From Pelodera strongyloides (taxonomy: Eukaryota > Nematoda > Chromadorea > Rhabditida > Rhabditidae): a stretch of 64,000 nt of DNA. How positions within the stretch are numbered: position 1 is the first letter of the stretch; the number at the start of each line of letters is the position of its first letter. The notes beneath the pieces were generated by a model that did not search any database, was not told where the DNA came from, and was given only the letters and a program-made list of their open reading frames with translations. The position numbers and the translations under genes are program-made. The stretch covers positions 58,610-122,609 of the forward strand of contig JAANDG010000448.1 of assembly GCA_036852015.1 (NCBI GenBank), given 5' to 3'. This document shows positions 32,101 through 47,100 of this stretch, piece by piece.

Positions 32101-35100
32101 AATGTTACAGTTATTGTACTTTAAAGCGAAACACTGGCCGGTTTTTGAAACGCATCGAGTACTCCCTGCTTTCCTATGCTTCATATGCAAATGAGCATAA
32201 ATTTGAATAAAAAATAGACCCCAATAGACCCCTTTTAGCATAGCTGCATAAGAATGCTGATATTTGAGATGCGTTTCAAAAACCGGCTGGTATTTCGCTT
32301 TAAATGGCGCACGAATTTGACACACTTTTCACCGCCTACATTTTTGTTCTTTAAGGTAAATATGACTGAATCCTACTTGTTTCCCGGAACCATATTGTTT
32401 CTAAATATCCTTGTATTTTCTTACATTAAAATAAAAATAAAGAAATACGGAGGGGTTGCCGGAGCCAATGGACGAAGGAACAGAAGAGAAATAAACATGT
32501 TCTTTCAGGTAAGAAAATTATTAAGTTAATAATGTACCCTCAAAAATATGCCCTCTAGTAGTGTTCGGATGGTTGAATGAATGGTGAGATTGAGAAGGCA
32601 TTTTTTATTTTTGTCAATAAATGTGTAAGAAAGATTTTGTATTTCAAGGGGGGAAGCAGGACTGCAGGACCACAAGGAACTGTGACGGAAAACCTCTTTC
32701 GAAATTTCAGGCCTTTTGTCTATGTTTTGTTATTGTTTTGCATTCGATTATGTTTGGCCTTTGCATGGAAATATCTAGTAAACATGCTGATTTGAGCATT
32801 TATATCACTTTTCTACAAAATACTATAGCTCTATCTACGGCAACCTTTCACTCGTTAACTTATTTTATCTTCAACGAAAAGGTAAGTAAATTTCTTTCTT
32901 TTCATACGCAAGCAAACTCATACGCAAGAAAGTACAGAGTAATCAGAGCATAGGAGTGAGATGTTTGGAATTCATGAAAATGAAACTACTGTGTGTGTGA
33001 AGGAAGTATGTGAACAAAACATACGCTTTCATCTCTTGGTGTATCAGGGTGCAAGATTTTGCTTTACAGTTAGGGGCGAACGCACAGTTAACGTGGGAAT
33101 TCAGATCTACTTATGTTTATGACATAGAGTCGACAACCAGGCAAGTTATTTTATTATAACCCTAGGTTTAAGTTTACAAATTCAGATCCGCTATCATGGA
33201 CGGAATGTTATCTGTGGAAAGTTCCGCAAACAACCCAACGCAAAACGTATGATGACTGAAGTAACGATAGCAGTCATACCAAGGACGCGCATTCACAAAC
33301 ATGCCACGTCTACATTTTAGACCTTACCATCGACCTTACTAGACGTCCCTTGCAACTGTTAACAGATGACTGTTAGAAACTGGTAGCAACGCTCAATTGA
33401 GCGCCACGATACGATACCTGTTCTGTTAACATTTGGAAATTAACGACGAACAACCTATTGAAGCAGCTGTCTCTTAATAAGAAACATAGTCTATTTTGGT
33501 ATGCTATATTTTTGACTGTTTGTTTTGGTATGTTATATCTTGACGCGGTACTGGCAACATCTTGTTGGAAGCTTGTAATTACAAAAAAGCCATAACAATT
33601 ATCACCTGCCTACAATTTACAGAACTGCGTAAAAATGCGCCATACTGGGGGCGACAGGCTGCCGACTAACGATTGCGCTGTGCGTGAGAGTACGCGAAAT
33701 AAATACAATTCCAGTAGGTGGGCGCGCTGCGCTCCCTCGAAAAGCGCGATGCCGCCGCCTGCTGGAATTGCACTATTGCACATCACATTTCGTAAGCTCA
33801 CCTTCTACCAACCTACTACTCAATTTACATTTTCGCAAAGGGACAAAAAGTTCAAAAAGTCAAACATGTGGTTCAATAGCTGCCATGTCAATGTCAATTA
33901 TGCTTTTGTTTTGTTTACTAATGATTTTTTTAAATTTAATATGTAACTAAGTCCTATAGACAATCAATAAACTACAAATCTAATCTATAAAGAAAACATA
34001 CAACTCCATCTGATGATGCCAGTTCCGCCCTCAGAGACTCAATCATTCGGCCGCACTCCTCAATTTGACGTTCCACTTCACGAAGCTCGTTGTTGTTTTC
34101 AAGAATGTCAGCTTCCAAATTAGACGACGAACCTGAGATTACATGGAACGAATAGTCACGGTCATACATAGTTCGGTTTTACTCAACTTTGCGCGCGAAG
34201 TAAAACGTAAAACTCCGAAATTGTGAACGTCTCTACGTTTTGCATAATTCAGGAATGTTGGGGACCGGGTTTCATACTCTCTGACAATAACGAAAAAGAT
34301 ATTGTTCTAATTAGCCTCGGGACTTCGAAAGGATAATTCCGATCAAATTAATAAACAGGATATGGAAGATCCCAAAAATGAATTCAAATTATTCGAAGAA
34401 CTGAATCTCTGACAGAAATTAAAGCCTCAAAAGAGCCTCTCATATCCAAGATAAATAAACACACCTAGTTCATTACAGGCAAGTCGCAGGCGATCCAAAT
34501 CACGCAAGTGTTGTTCAAGAACTGAAATAAATTGGCATAGCAGGCACAGTATTTGAATGGTGAACGGCTGAACTCGGCAAAATGAGAGATAAAAAAAGTG
34601 GACACAAAGGGTAGAGCAAAATAAATCCTACAGTATACGATAAAGTAGAAAACAACAATTTAAAACGCACCTCGGATTTGAGTTTCCTTCTTTTGGATTT
34701 TCTCCTTAAAACGACGCTCCACATCCTTACGTTGTTGAATGGCATCCTGGAGTTATTTATTATTGAATAAGTTTAAGTCACTCACATTGAGGAAGATATT
34801 GGATTCAATGCGCGGCAAGGCAACAGCGAACGGAACAAAATTCCTCCTCTACTCACATTCCCACATTCCTGAAAATCCTGAGCACCCACTAATTGTAAGC
34901 TATCTAATGACGTCTTCGTGAATGCCCGTGAAAGCTTCACTGTAGGGTGCACAGCCACCGGTTTGCAAAACACGACAAGGCACGATTAAATAACAAGGTA
35001 AGGAAACATAAACTGTTAGTTCGATTAACTTCGAACTCACAACTCACAAAATCCACAATAAAATATATTCATTCTTATAGCAACTTTAAGCTAATTACCC

Positions 35101-38100
35101 CGATCTTCTGTAATTACCACGATTACGATTACTTTGCATATGAGCCGATTAGCTCCTTTCCTTACCAACACATCAAATATTAGCTACAGTACTCTACACA
35201 GTGCGGACCAAAAGTGTATCATAACTCATAACAACTAATCTGTTTTCTGATTTGTCTGGTAGTCTGGCAATATCTCCGATTGCATTCTGTGACTATCTCT
35301 CGATACACGAACAGAGTTTATATCGACCTACCGTACAACAAAGTTCTGATTATACACAAGTCTGCTTCGCTGTTCGCTATCTATATGTACAATTACCTAA
35401 TTCTTGTATACATAACAGATTAGTACTGATGACGACGACTAGATGCTAACCGGAATCTGATAAACATTCAGAAAACCAGCATTTATTTCATGCGATGAGT
35501 TCACATCAAAATATCTCTTCGCGAACCCGATACATGCCTAGTTGCACTTTTTCTGACTAGTGCAAAAAAATGAGTTGTTCTCTCTAATGGAAACCGCAAT
35601 ACGACATAACGGGATCAAAACCTGCCCGCGGGAAGCTCAATCACAAAAAGAAAAGAAGGCAAGGCGCCCCGAACTCCTTTTAAACAGTTCGCCGGCAGCA
35701 AAAGGGCTCAGGCCTCGTCACAACAGGTCGACTCAGTCAAAACACAAGGTAAGACAACCATTGTACTTGTAACCCCTTACCCCTACTTACTGCCAATTGT
35801 CAACGTTAGCTCGCATTTCGAAAACTTATTTTCTTTCAAGCCCAATGCCCTACGAGCCTCAAAATTTCCGGTGCAAACTCATATCATATTTCAACATACA
35901 AAAGTCAAGCTTGCTATACATTACACTAAATTACCTTAATTTTTACATTGTACATGAATGAGTCTAAAGAAAATGACATCGATTCGTGATTCGACGTGGC
36001 TTCAGACACGTTAACAGTTAACATCTGAGGATGTCCAAGGCATTTTGGCCTAGTCTTTTGGATCTTCTCACATTTTCTGCTTTTGTATTAAAGCTTTCAA
36101 ATAATCTTGGTGTTTAGATGAGTGCTCGGGTGGCTGCGATATCAGCTATCGCCTTCTCTTCGATGGCACTACTCGTAGTGGCCTTCTTTGTACCATCGTT
36201 GTACTTCAAGATCACCGCTATCACTCAGGATGTTGATGAGGTCTGATCATTATATTAACAATCATTCGATGTGTTATATTCAAAATTCAACTCAGGCAAG
36301 AAATAGCAATGAGAGTTCCCAGGCGACATAGGCATAGGTGCCTTTCCACGTATAGTACGGAGTCATTAAAGCCGCTAGAGTACCTGATAAGATGTCATGT
36401 TGACTGTTGACAATAAGAATCAGTTACTATGAGACACCAGAACGACAGTAACCTCTCCCTTTCCAGGATATGCGCGTGTTCCGTGACCTGCAGAACGGTG
36501 TCTGGACCAAGATGCGTGGTGACAACATTGGTGGTTCTTACGTTCCATTTGTGCGTAAGACAAGACAAACCAATGGACCGGGAAGCTGTCAGTGCAATTC
36601 GAATAATGAATGCCCACCAGGAGAAAGCGGACCACCAGGTAAAGTAAAAAAAAGCTGATATATGCATAAATACAGTCATGTTTTTAAACAAGCGCCATAC
36701 CAAGTACGCCGTTCATAAGTTCATACTTCTAATAACACTTTTAATCCGAATCAATTAGGCATTTCGGATTAGCAGGAAAACTCCCCAAAATAACGTTCAT
36801 CATTATTCTTTAGGACCTCCTGGACAAAACGGAGAAGATGGTCAACCCGGACTTCCTGGCGCTCCCGGATTTGCGGGTAATGCCCCACCAGTCTACATTG
36901 ATCATAAGGTGAGACATCCGGAACGGACGTGGATTATGATATAGCATTATGGCAGCAGAACCACAAGACAAAATGTCGAAAAGAAATAAAGCTCAGTGAG
37001 TGTCAGTTCCCCATGTTTCAGGAAAACTGCCGCATTTGCCCGAACGGAAGCCCTGGACCTACCGGACCCCCTGGACCCGTTGGTCCTGCAGGAACCGATG
37101 GACCTATTGGACTTCCTGGAGGCGGTGGCGATCCCGGATACCCTGGCTTCCCCGGAAATCCCGGACAACCTGGTCAACCCGGAGAGTCTGGAAAGACTGG
37201 AGAGGCAGGAGAGAAGGGACGCGATGGAGTCAAGGGAGAAAAGGTGAGAAATAGACGTTTACTTGTTTACAAGTTACAACTATCCAATGATCTGACACAA
37301 GAAACAGAGACAAACTGAACAAATAGACGAGCGCCAAGATTCTTTGCTAACAGTAGACAAGAAGTCGAATCACCCGAAACATTCAAATCTTTCTTTTTAG
37401 GGAAAAGCTGGACCTCCCGGAGATATCGGACCGTTGGGACCTCAAGGCTACCCCGGACAGCCAGGAAACGACGGACAACCGGGAATTCCCGGACCTCAGG
37501 GACATCCCGGAAAGCTGGGAGAACCAGGAGAAGATGGTCCCAAGGGATTCGAAGGACCTCCGGGAACCGAGGGAGCCCCGGGAGAGGATGCCAGCTACTG
37601 CAAGTGTCCCGCGAGAACCGACAAGTCAAAGGCCGCAGCAGCCGCTGCAGCAAAGGCAGCCTAATTGCGCCTGCATTACGATGTTTAAATTTTTCCACAA
37701 TAAATTTTTGTCTCAGAACTCCGGAGAGGACATAAACTTATTTGCAGAAAGAATAAGAATCAAATAATGCACAATTCTCAAAGGATGAGATGTAACACCT
37801 GGTTATTCGAACACTCCGAAATTCTATATTGAAAAAAATTAAAAAAATATAATATCAGGCTGCTGTGTTTGTGCAAATATACTTGACCCTGATAAAGGTC
37901 CCTCTCTCTCTCTTAATGTTACAGCAAGAATCAAGGGAGGATGGAACCTTGACACTCTAAAATTCAAAACAAAACTTACCGATTCTTGTTCCCGTAGACT
38001 AGGAAGTTGATCCTGAAGTCCTGCCAGTTTGTTTTCCAGTTCAGATAACTGTAATAAAACAACAATTAAACGTATTACTTATATTTAACCTAACTACACG

Positions 38101-41100
38101 TAGATAATCAGAAGCCCAGTTAATATCGATTAATGGGTAGGGTACAACCAACTATCAACTGGACAAAACTATCCAAAATATGAAAACCCCCGAATTACTG
38201 CTGAAAATTACCTCTCCTTTTTTCACACCGATCTGTTGTTGCACTAGTGAAGCAGTCGCCGCATCTTGTCCGAGATCCAAACGTTGTTGATTCAAAGCAT
38301 TCAGCTGAAATAGAAATAAGTCGAATGAATTGAAACTTTGCAACGCATCTGGTCACAAACCAAACATCAGCATGATATTGATATACATACAAACAATATT
38401 GAATTGTCAGGGCACAAAAACAGTACGTAGACGGTACATTAGTAACCAAGGCCTTGTCAGACCATAACCGGATGTTATTCCAAAATGTGTGTGTGCTTGT
38501 GTGAAATGAATCACTAAACACTTACGCTTTCTACGTGATCAGCATCAGTGATACATTTCACACAAATTTTGCAATAGTCTCAGGAGATGGTCTGATAAGA
38601 AAGGGCCAATTCTCGTGAATTATGAGCCAACCAGGCGTCGGCGTGGCTGGTTCGTGGGTTTACGCCGCACGCGCACCAATCAAAAAACACAACGTCCTGT
38701 CCAGTCACAATAGAACAACATACCTGCTCAGCGATCTTATTTCGTTCATTGGCGGTCTGCTGCAGCTGATCAGTCTTTCGAGTGAGCGTGGCGATTTCCC
38801 TCTGCAAGCAATGCATTACATTTTGAAGGCGAACAGGTGATTTGTGAAAGGATGATGTACTGTATGTCATTGACTTCTGTGGTCTATCCATACAGTCACT
38901 TGCATATACGGGAATACAGCTGTCCGACTCGGCCCCGTCACTCCGTCACTCACAACTTCACTCGTTCACTCACACTAACTATGGAACGAAACAACGAAAC
39001 TGCGATTTATTTCAAAAACTACAGTAACCATGTAACCAATTAACGTTACCCGTCAAACCACAGTATTGTGCCCCTTGTCGAGTACATTATGTGAAACAAC
39101 AACACCAAAAAACAGATCACCTCCAAAGATTCTCGTTTTTCCTTCAGTTCCGCCAGATTGCGCACAGTTCCGGAACTGGAGGAGGACAGGTCATCCACTT
39201 CCTTAGACAATCTGGTCACGGATTCGTGCAAGGCGTCCATCATCGACACGTCCATCTAAAGAAAAAAACATGACTTATAACGAATATTGGACAAAGCCAA
39301 ACAACAGGATAGCAGCTGACGTATTTTCGACATATGTACATAGTTGCCCAACAGTCCTACACAACTTACAAACACGTCAATCGATAGAAAACAATTTTGT
39401 TCGACGTGGATCTACCACAATTCGGCAAAACGAGTTGTAAGAGTACTAAAGACTAAAGTACCGTTACGCTTAGCACGTGCACCTGCGCATAAGGCGAAAA
39501 AAATGTAGACTTAGTGGTACTGGTACTGCCAAGCCCTCGCCCAAAATCCGGGTACTAGGTTAGCGGGCCTTCCCTACATATGGTTAACGATATCAGATGC
39601 TGAAAACTGACCTGGATATTCTTTATCGCACTGGTCAGTCGTTTAACTTTCTCAAGTTGTCCTGCGTGAACACTGACATTCCGCTGCAGCTTCTTAATAT
39701 CTGCAGTAGCCGAACTTCTTTCCGAAAGAACCTTTGACAACCGTTCGTCTCGCAAACGACTGAAATTGGGTCATTTTTGAAAAACATTTACAAAAACGTC
39801 ACTATATTATATCCGCGCCAGAGCCACGAGCTGTGAAAATATATAGGAAAGACCAATGCTAACAAAGTACAGTGCGCGTCTGCTATACATAAATAATAAT
39901 CGGAATTGTTGAAAACACAAGTAAAGCAGGAAAAATCGGAAAATAATGGTGATGGTGACAAGTAATAATAACTGAGTTTCATACCGTGTCTGTTCCACTT
40001 TCTCAGCAGCCTTCGCCAGCTTTATTTCCTTCTCCTCCAGATTTGACACCTCATTCGTGAGCAGCTCAATTGCAACCGGCATTTCTTTGAGCAATTCCGC
40101 GAGCTATAAAGAGGGATTTTACGTGAATATGGTGCTTGCATCCCATATGCAAAGGTAACCATACTCGTTCGAAATTTCAAAGTGGAAATATCCCCACAAT
40201 ACCGGAACTTTTACCACTTTAGACCATCCGGTCGGTGCTACCATATATCCGAAGGACCAAACCGAGGTCGGTAATGATTTGTAAAGGTCTGTAAAATACA
40301 AAAAAAAATCACCTTGTTCGATAGTCCCTTGGCACCGGCTTTGCTCGGAAATCTTCTCTCACACAGTGGACAACATTGCTTCTCAATTGTCTCTTCGCTC
40401 CATGAGTCGTAAATCACAGATTTGGCATTCAATGGTGCCAATTCTCGCCGAGTCTGAAAGCAATATGGTAACGCTAGCTTATTTTAATAATAATAATAAT
40501 TTTTGACACATCATATATAATAAAAGTGTGCATCATATAAAATGATAATAAGAGGATGGCAAATGTTTGTGTTTGTGGCAGACGTTGACCAACATTTCCT
40601 ACAATATGGTTCAGGATCTCTGCGGAATATGTCATAGGCAAACTTTGAAACTGTATTGTACTACCCTTGAATAAAGTTACACGCTCTTGAAACGCAAAAA
40701 AATATTTATTTACGCTACCCCCTGCAAGGAAACCAGACGCCATATTCACCACTCAATTCCCATGAGTTTTTGGAATTCCCGTCTTTTTGTCTCACGTCAC
40801 GTCTCACATTAGAACGCTATTTTCTGCTCCGAGGAAAGTATTTTCCCGAGTGACTCGGAGTGGTGAACATGGCTTCCCTGCCGGGGAGAGTCTCCCCCCG
40901 CTACATCTTGATTCTACCTGGGACAGTCTCCCCCCGCTATATCTTGAAGTACACTTATCACCGTGACAAAGTCCAGTCCAAAAACAACACGATATTCGCG
41001 ATACAAGAGTGCGCATACCAAATGTTTCAACTACTGCATAACAGTATGGACTGTACAAACTGAAACTGCTGGGACTTGCGGCAAGAACATTCATTCGTGG

Positions 41101-44100
41101 TTCATGATAAGATTAATAAATACATTGTAACCAATGTCCGCACACAAAATTTACATTTCGTCCAACTCGCAAGACCAACAGAAGGAAAACTTCAACGAAA
41201 TCTACAACTCACCTTATTGAGTTTTGTCCTGATCGCTCCAAGAGATGTCTCCACTTCGTCGCTGGCAACATCGGGAGCCAGCTAAACATTGCACCTTTAC
41301 TGCATACAAAGCAGAATCTAGCGGATGCAATCCTGTCGGTTACTCAGAAATCTCCCTAGCACTAACCAGAGAGAAGAAATCCAATATACTAAAAACTGCC
41401 TAGAACAGAAAAGAGGCTGCAGCATGATCAACTCTCTATTGAACGAAAGAAATAAAGTAAATGTTATATATCATACACAGCTAATTAAGAGACCTACAGA
41501 GTGTATAATGTATCTGTCAGCTGATAAGTAAAATTATGACAAGAGTATTAAAACTTTTGCCGTATCTACCTTTTCTAGCTCCACGTCCAGTCTTCGGATA
41601 TCCGCATTAATCTCCTGTTCCTCTTTTTCTTTCTGTTTGTCCAAAAACCGTTTTCCGTCCAGCTCCTTCTCGGCGTGTCGTAATTGCTCTTGTTCCTGCG
41701 ACATCTCTTCTTCGGCTCGGTTGGCCATTTTATGGACTCGAGCGCTGAAATTTCATTGTATACAGTTGGGAATTTTTGTTTGTTTTGTTTGGTTGTGTGA
41801 TGTAAATATGCTCTAGTGGTCAGCTTTGTACAAAGATATAGCCCAAGCGACTAAGAAATAAAAAACGCACAATCTACAGCTACACTACACAGCACACAGA
41901 ACGTATGCGGTGCACTCAGATATTGAAAGGTTATAATAGCTTCCTTCCTTCAAAGTAAACAGGGATACTTCTTTTTCGAAAAAGTGAACAACTCGTCGGT
42001 TTGAGGAAATAAAAGTTAAAGCGAATATGTAGGCACTCAAAATAAGCAAAAAAAAGCGAAACTAGCGTTTCCATACCAGACGTTAATTTAAATAGGCGAC
42101 TGAATATGTAAATACGAAATTGGAATGCGCTGCATCTTGAATCTTGCTATTTGCCGATTTAAACTGAAATTTATTCAATCAGACCCAAATTTATGCAAGG
42201 GTTCCGAATTAGCGTTTACTATGGAAAAGGCGAGCTTTGTAATTGATTTTCTTTTAAGTGGGTAATTGTAGACAACTTTTGTTATTGTTTCCTTAATGGG
42301 CAACACGCATTCTATTAATACAGCTTAACTTCAAAAAGGGCCTACATATTCCCTTTAAGGTGGTTACTTACGTAAGCGGCAGTGGGTGCTTCACTCCTCC
42401 CCATGCAATTTGAAAGTCATTTGTGTGTTTATCGATTAAAGAGTTCAGTTTTCCTTTGCTCTCAACCAACTCGTCCGATTTCCGTTCTCGCTCCCTCTCT
42501 GCGGCTTCACATTCTTCGGCTTCTGAGCACATTTGGCGAACAATATTTAGCTGAAAATATAGTACTATACGGGGAAAGGGGAAACCTTGCAAGTATGTCA
42601 GGTCCAACGAGTCAATGATCTACATAAAAACATACGTCTAAAAGGCTAAACATAGCACAGGGATGTCAATGCTCATTACGTAGTTAGAAAACGAGGAATG
42701 CGAATGCCTACGTGGTTTTTTATTCTGATAAAAACAGTGCGTTCAAAAGTTGCAGAACTTAACGACACACGCCGCTGACGCAACGGCAACACACTTATAA
42801 ATGTATGTAGGTCGCAAAACTGTCACTTTCACTGCTGAATGTTCAGCATAATCCGAATTATTCCGGTTCATTACTCACATGCCCCTAACTCGTAACCCCG
42901 ACATATTAATGTAAATATCAAACCTCTTCTTGCGCCCGAATTCGCTCAGCGGTAGCGCGTTCGATCTGTGCAATGTCCACTTCTGGAAGGCAAGAACGTT
43001 GAGACTCGAGTTTCTCAATTCTTGACTGTATTCCAGGCAACCTCAAGGAATATGGAAATAAAGAAAGGTAAACTGGGTCAAACAATCCTACCGTACAAGC
43101 AGGACAATGGTCACAGCGTAAATGTAGACCCAAGGACACAGTTACTTTCAATTTTCATCACGCCATAATCAATCAAGAAACCCTAACCAATGACCCGTCA
43201 ACAAAATTGCATGACTTACTCTGATGCAACATTTTGCGCACGTTCCAACTGAAGCGATAGTCGTCGTATTTCCTCTGCACAGGAGTTTCTCGATTCACGG
43301 TTGGCCTAAACGACGCCTCGTTGAACATCTCACTTTCAACATTACTTCGTAATTCATTATGAGACTCATGATAGCCTTTGCATAATTGTTCCCTTAGTTC
43401 ATGTACACTTTGGTCACTTTGATCTTTGATGGTACACAGTACACACTGGAAAAAAACTACCTGTCACATGACATAAGCTTTCACGAACATTTGGGCTGAG
43501 CTATAAGCACGACACTTACATTTAATTGAACTGAACATACCTTTAATTCAAATTGAAGTGATTGAACATGTCGCACAATATCGTCCTTCTGCTCTTCGCA
43601 AGACTGGACCTCACGTCTCGCAGTTAGCTGAAAAAAAGTTCTCAATTGAGGCAAGGTGTGTTATACTACAATCGAATCAGTAAATCAGTATGTTTTGGTA
43701 GAGTACCTGAAAACTTAACACTATAACATCCGAACATCCCACAGCCATCGCAATACCATGAGGTGTTGCGCCAAAAACCTCAAAAACAATACCGTTAGCT
43801 TTTCGAGTTCCTGCCGCTCATCATCAATAACAGCTTTGAGTTGCACAAGCACTGTGTCCGAAGAACTGAATCCTAGAAAAGGTATTCCGAGAGTTAGAAT
43901 TTTAGAACAAGGATAATATCAAAACATGTCCCTAGAGAGTCTCATAGACACATTCAGCACACATCCACAGCGACACTCCCATAGCAGGAGAGAAAACAGT
44001 TCAATTTGGGGAAATCTAATTAATTTACAAAACAAAATACCTTCAATAAAAAAAACTACAAACGGATACAGGGATGTCGATATTGATAGTTGTTGATTTA

Positions 44101-47100
44101 CCATTGACTTCATCACCAATACATATCAAGAAAGATCAACCATAGGGAAGGCACACAGTAAAAAAAATGAAACATAAAACAAACCAAATTCCCTTCTCAA
44201 ACAGTTTTCATTGTCCGTGATTTCCTTTTCAGCCTTGTGCTTTTGCTGAAAAGAATGCCTCGTTTCGTGCTCGTAAACAATACGGCATATCACCACCAGA
44301 CCGCATATCACCACTCTGACCATCCAGGCTATAATTTTCATGCGTAATTTCGGAGATGGTCGCTTAGTTGAGAGTCGAACCGTAAATTACCACTGATACG
44401 TTTCACCCAAATCTATATATTTGCATTTGCCTCCGGAGATGGTCAAAGCCAATCCGGAGATGGTTGATGCGTAATTTTACGCATAGATTTATAGCCTGTG
44501 ACCATCAACACATATGTGCAAAGAGGGACTGCCTTTCGGTTATGCTTATTTAAACAATCAAGTACGCTACAAGTAATGTTACGTTGCAGACTCATAGGCA
44601 GGCAGAATCTCATAGGCAGTTCAGACAGAATCCAGTAGTTTCATAAACTTTCGACAAAAAACACATTCTTATGCATAATAACATAATAAAAAACACAGCG
44701 TGAACAAATCAAGAATGCAAACCTCACGCTTCGACAACAATTGTATTCGCGTACTTTCCACCACAGTTTTCTTCCCGTTAAGTGTACCACGGTTGTTTTC
44801 GAGCTGAAAAAAAAGCTAAATTAAACGAAAATACACACCAGTGCTGTGCAAAGTATGGGTACGTCACTACTTATTTATTCTTTCTTAATATCTTTCTTAT
44901 CTTTCTTAAATTTCTTTATTACTTAATAATTACAGACGTGGGTAAAACAAATCCAAAGTTACTGACATCCTACATTGATCCCAAAATGACTCAGTCAATG
45001 AAAAAATTACCTCCTCCACTTTTTGCCGCAACGTGTTTCGTTTCTTATCGATACTTCGGAATTCAGACGAATTCTCCAACTAAACGAAAATGGTAAACTA
45101 GTAAAGTTTAAAGCGAAAAATCGGTCGGTTTTTGAAACGCATCGAGTCCACCAGCATTCTTATGCAGCTTATGCAAATGAACACAGATTAACATAAAAAA
45201 ATCGAGCTAAGGCTAAATTGGAGCAAACTAGCATAAATACGTGAGAATTCAGTAGCCCAAGATGAGTTTCAAAAACCGGAAATAATTTCGTTTAAAGCAT
45301 GTGTACATGCACACCACAAACTTAGAAAGAATGAATGATTGGTGCACTCTCCAAACAAAAGCTGGGGACACTATACAGTACACAAACAATTAAAAAAACC
45401 ACACTGTCAACTTCGAGCCTAAGCTCATACATACTTTTAAACACCGACACAAACAATAAATACACAAATAACCTACGCGATCAATCTCTATCTTAAGTTC
45501 ATTCTCATCGCCGGCAAAATCCTGGACGTCCACCATTTCAAGTTGGCCTTTCCATAAAGTCACTTGCTGCTCGAAATCGCCTAAAAAAAAGAATAGTAAG
45601 GTTCGACTGGAGGTGAGTCCGGAGGTGGAGATTGGAGATTTTCTCTATTTGTAATAGTTTACTTTCTGATATACAATATCCACCTTCGAGCTTCATATGC
45701 CTAATGTACTAATATACTAATCGGGCGCTGGTTTAGCCATGAGCTCTCTAAATTGGTGCAAAATTCTAATTCCTATTCCGATGGCGGCTTGCCCGTGAGT
45801 TCGCCGGCGGGCTCAAGCCCTAATTGAACAGACATAAAGAGAGCGCAGGGAAAACAATGCTACTGATATAAGCCTCTCAAATTGGCCAAGGTAACCAAGT
45901 AAGGAGATTCCAACGTCCAACTAAAGACTTACGTCGTTTTCCTTCATGCTCAGTCAACAAGCGTAACTCCCCTTCACAGTCTTCACCTATTTGTGCTGCT
46001 TTCTAAAAAAGCTTCTTTATTTAAATAAAAACGGATTACGGTAGTTGGTGACAGGGCTACAGTAGTTCTTAAAAAACTGATGTTCGATAAGATCAAGATC
46101 ATCGATAAGATGAGTTGGATGTACATACTTAGCCTCAAAACGAAAAACATCCTGCATCGTCTATTGTTTTACACATATAGGTTTCTTGCAGAAACTTGAG
46201 CAAGTAAATAAAAAAGGAAAGAAATGGGGAAGTGAATAATTAGAATATCTACTCACCCCTTTTCTTGATTCCCAATCCTGCACTGCCGTCACAATTTCAT
46301 TCTTTCGTGTCCGTAGCTCAGCCAACTCTGCTTCCTTCTGAAAACGATAGGCTGATTGTTATGTTAATAGCAAACTGACCAACTTACTCCAATACTGGAA
46401 GCTACGCCTAGTGACTACTTCGGGATTTACTAATAGTCATCAGAACCAGTGGGTTTAATCGTTCAATTCTTGGCCTTAGTTCTGGGATTCGTTCGTTAGT
46501 TCTGGGATTGGCCTTCGTTTAATTCTGGGATTCGTTTATACAATTTAAGTAAATTTGATCTGCTGGGAAAAGATTATTGTTACGCTACCCAAAACTTGAG
46601 GTAAAACAAAGTTACCCAAGACAAGTGATATACCGCTTGATTTTTCTTTTTAATGCAAAGCATTTATATGCAGCATGCACTGTATGCAGTACTTGAATTA
46701 ATTTACTTCCACATAAACACATATTTAGAAAAACAAATAAGGAAACCCAAAAGAAGAAGCGAGTATACGTACCTTCGATTTATCCTCCACGGCATAAACA
46801 AGTGTGTTTTCTCGCTCACAGAGGACTTGGAACCTTGTTTCCTTAAAGTTCGCAATTAAAACAGGGAACGGTATTCACTAGGGCGAGAGAATCATGAGTC
46901 ATTAATCCGGACTCCTAGCCTGCTGGCCCGAAGGTATCGAGAAATTTAACGTCTTTAACTCGTCGCATAATGTGTAGGGCCTCTGCGGAACATGTCATAA
47001 TTTGAACACTATATTGTTCAACAAGTAAAGTACCACCCTTGAATAAACGTGCACTCTCTTGAAAAGTCAAAGATTTGTTTAATTAATTGTGGTATGGTTG

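Noticed and set aside
34850..34960. Possible rad-50 exon with [19 protein letters not shown]
   Set aside because: Phase does not fit between the flanking exons, which join in phase without it, and it has no coiled-coil character.
35560..35772. Basic 70-codon plus-strand open frame in a rad-50 intron
   Set aside because: No homology recognised and no splice partners; the Lys/Arg richness could be chance.
38625..38700. tRNA-like GC-rich stretch
   Set aside because: No B-box and no cloverleaf could be drawn.
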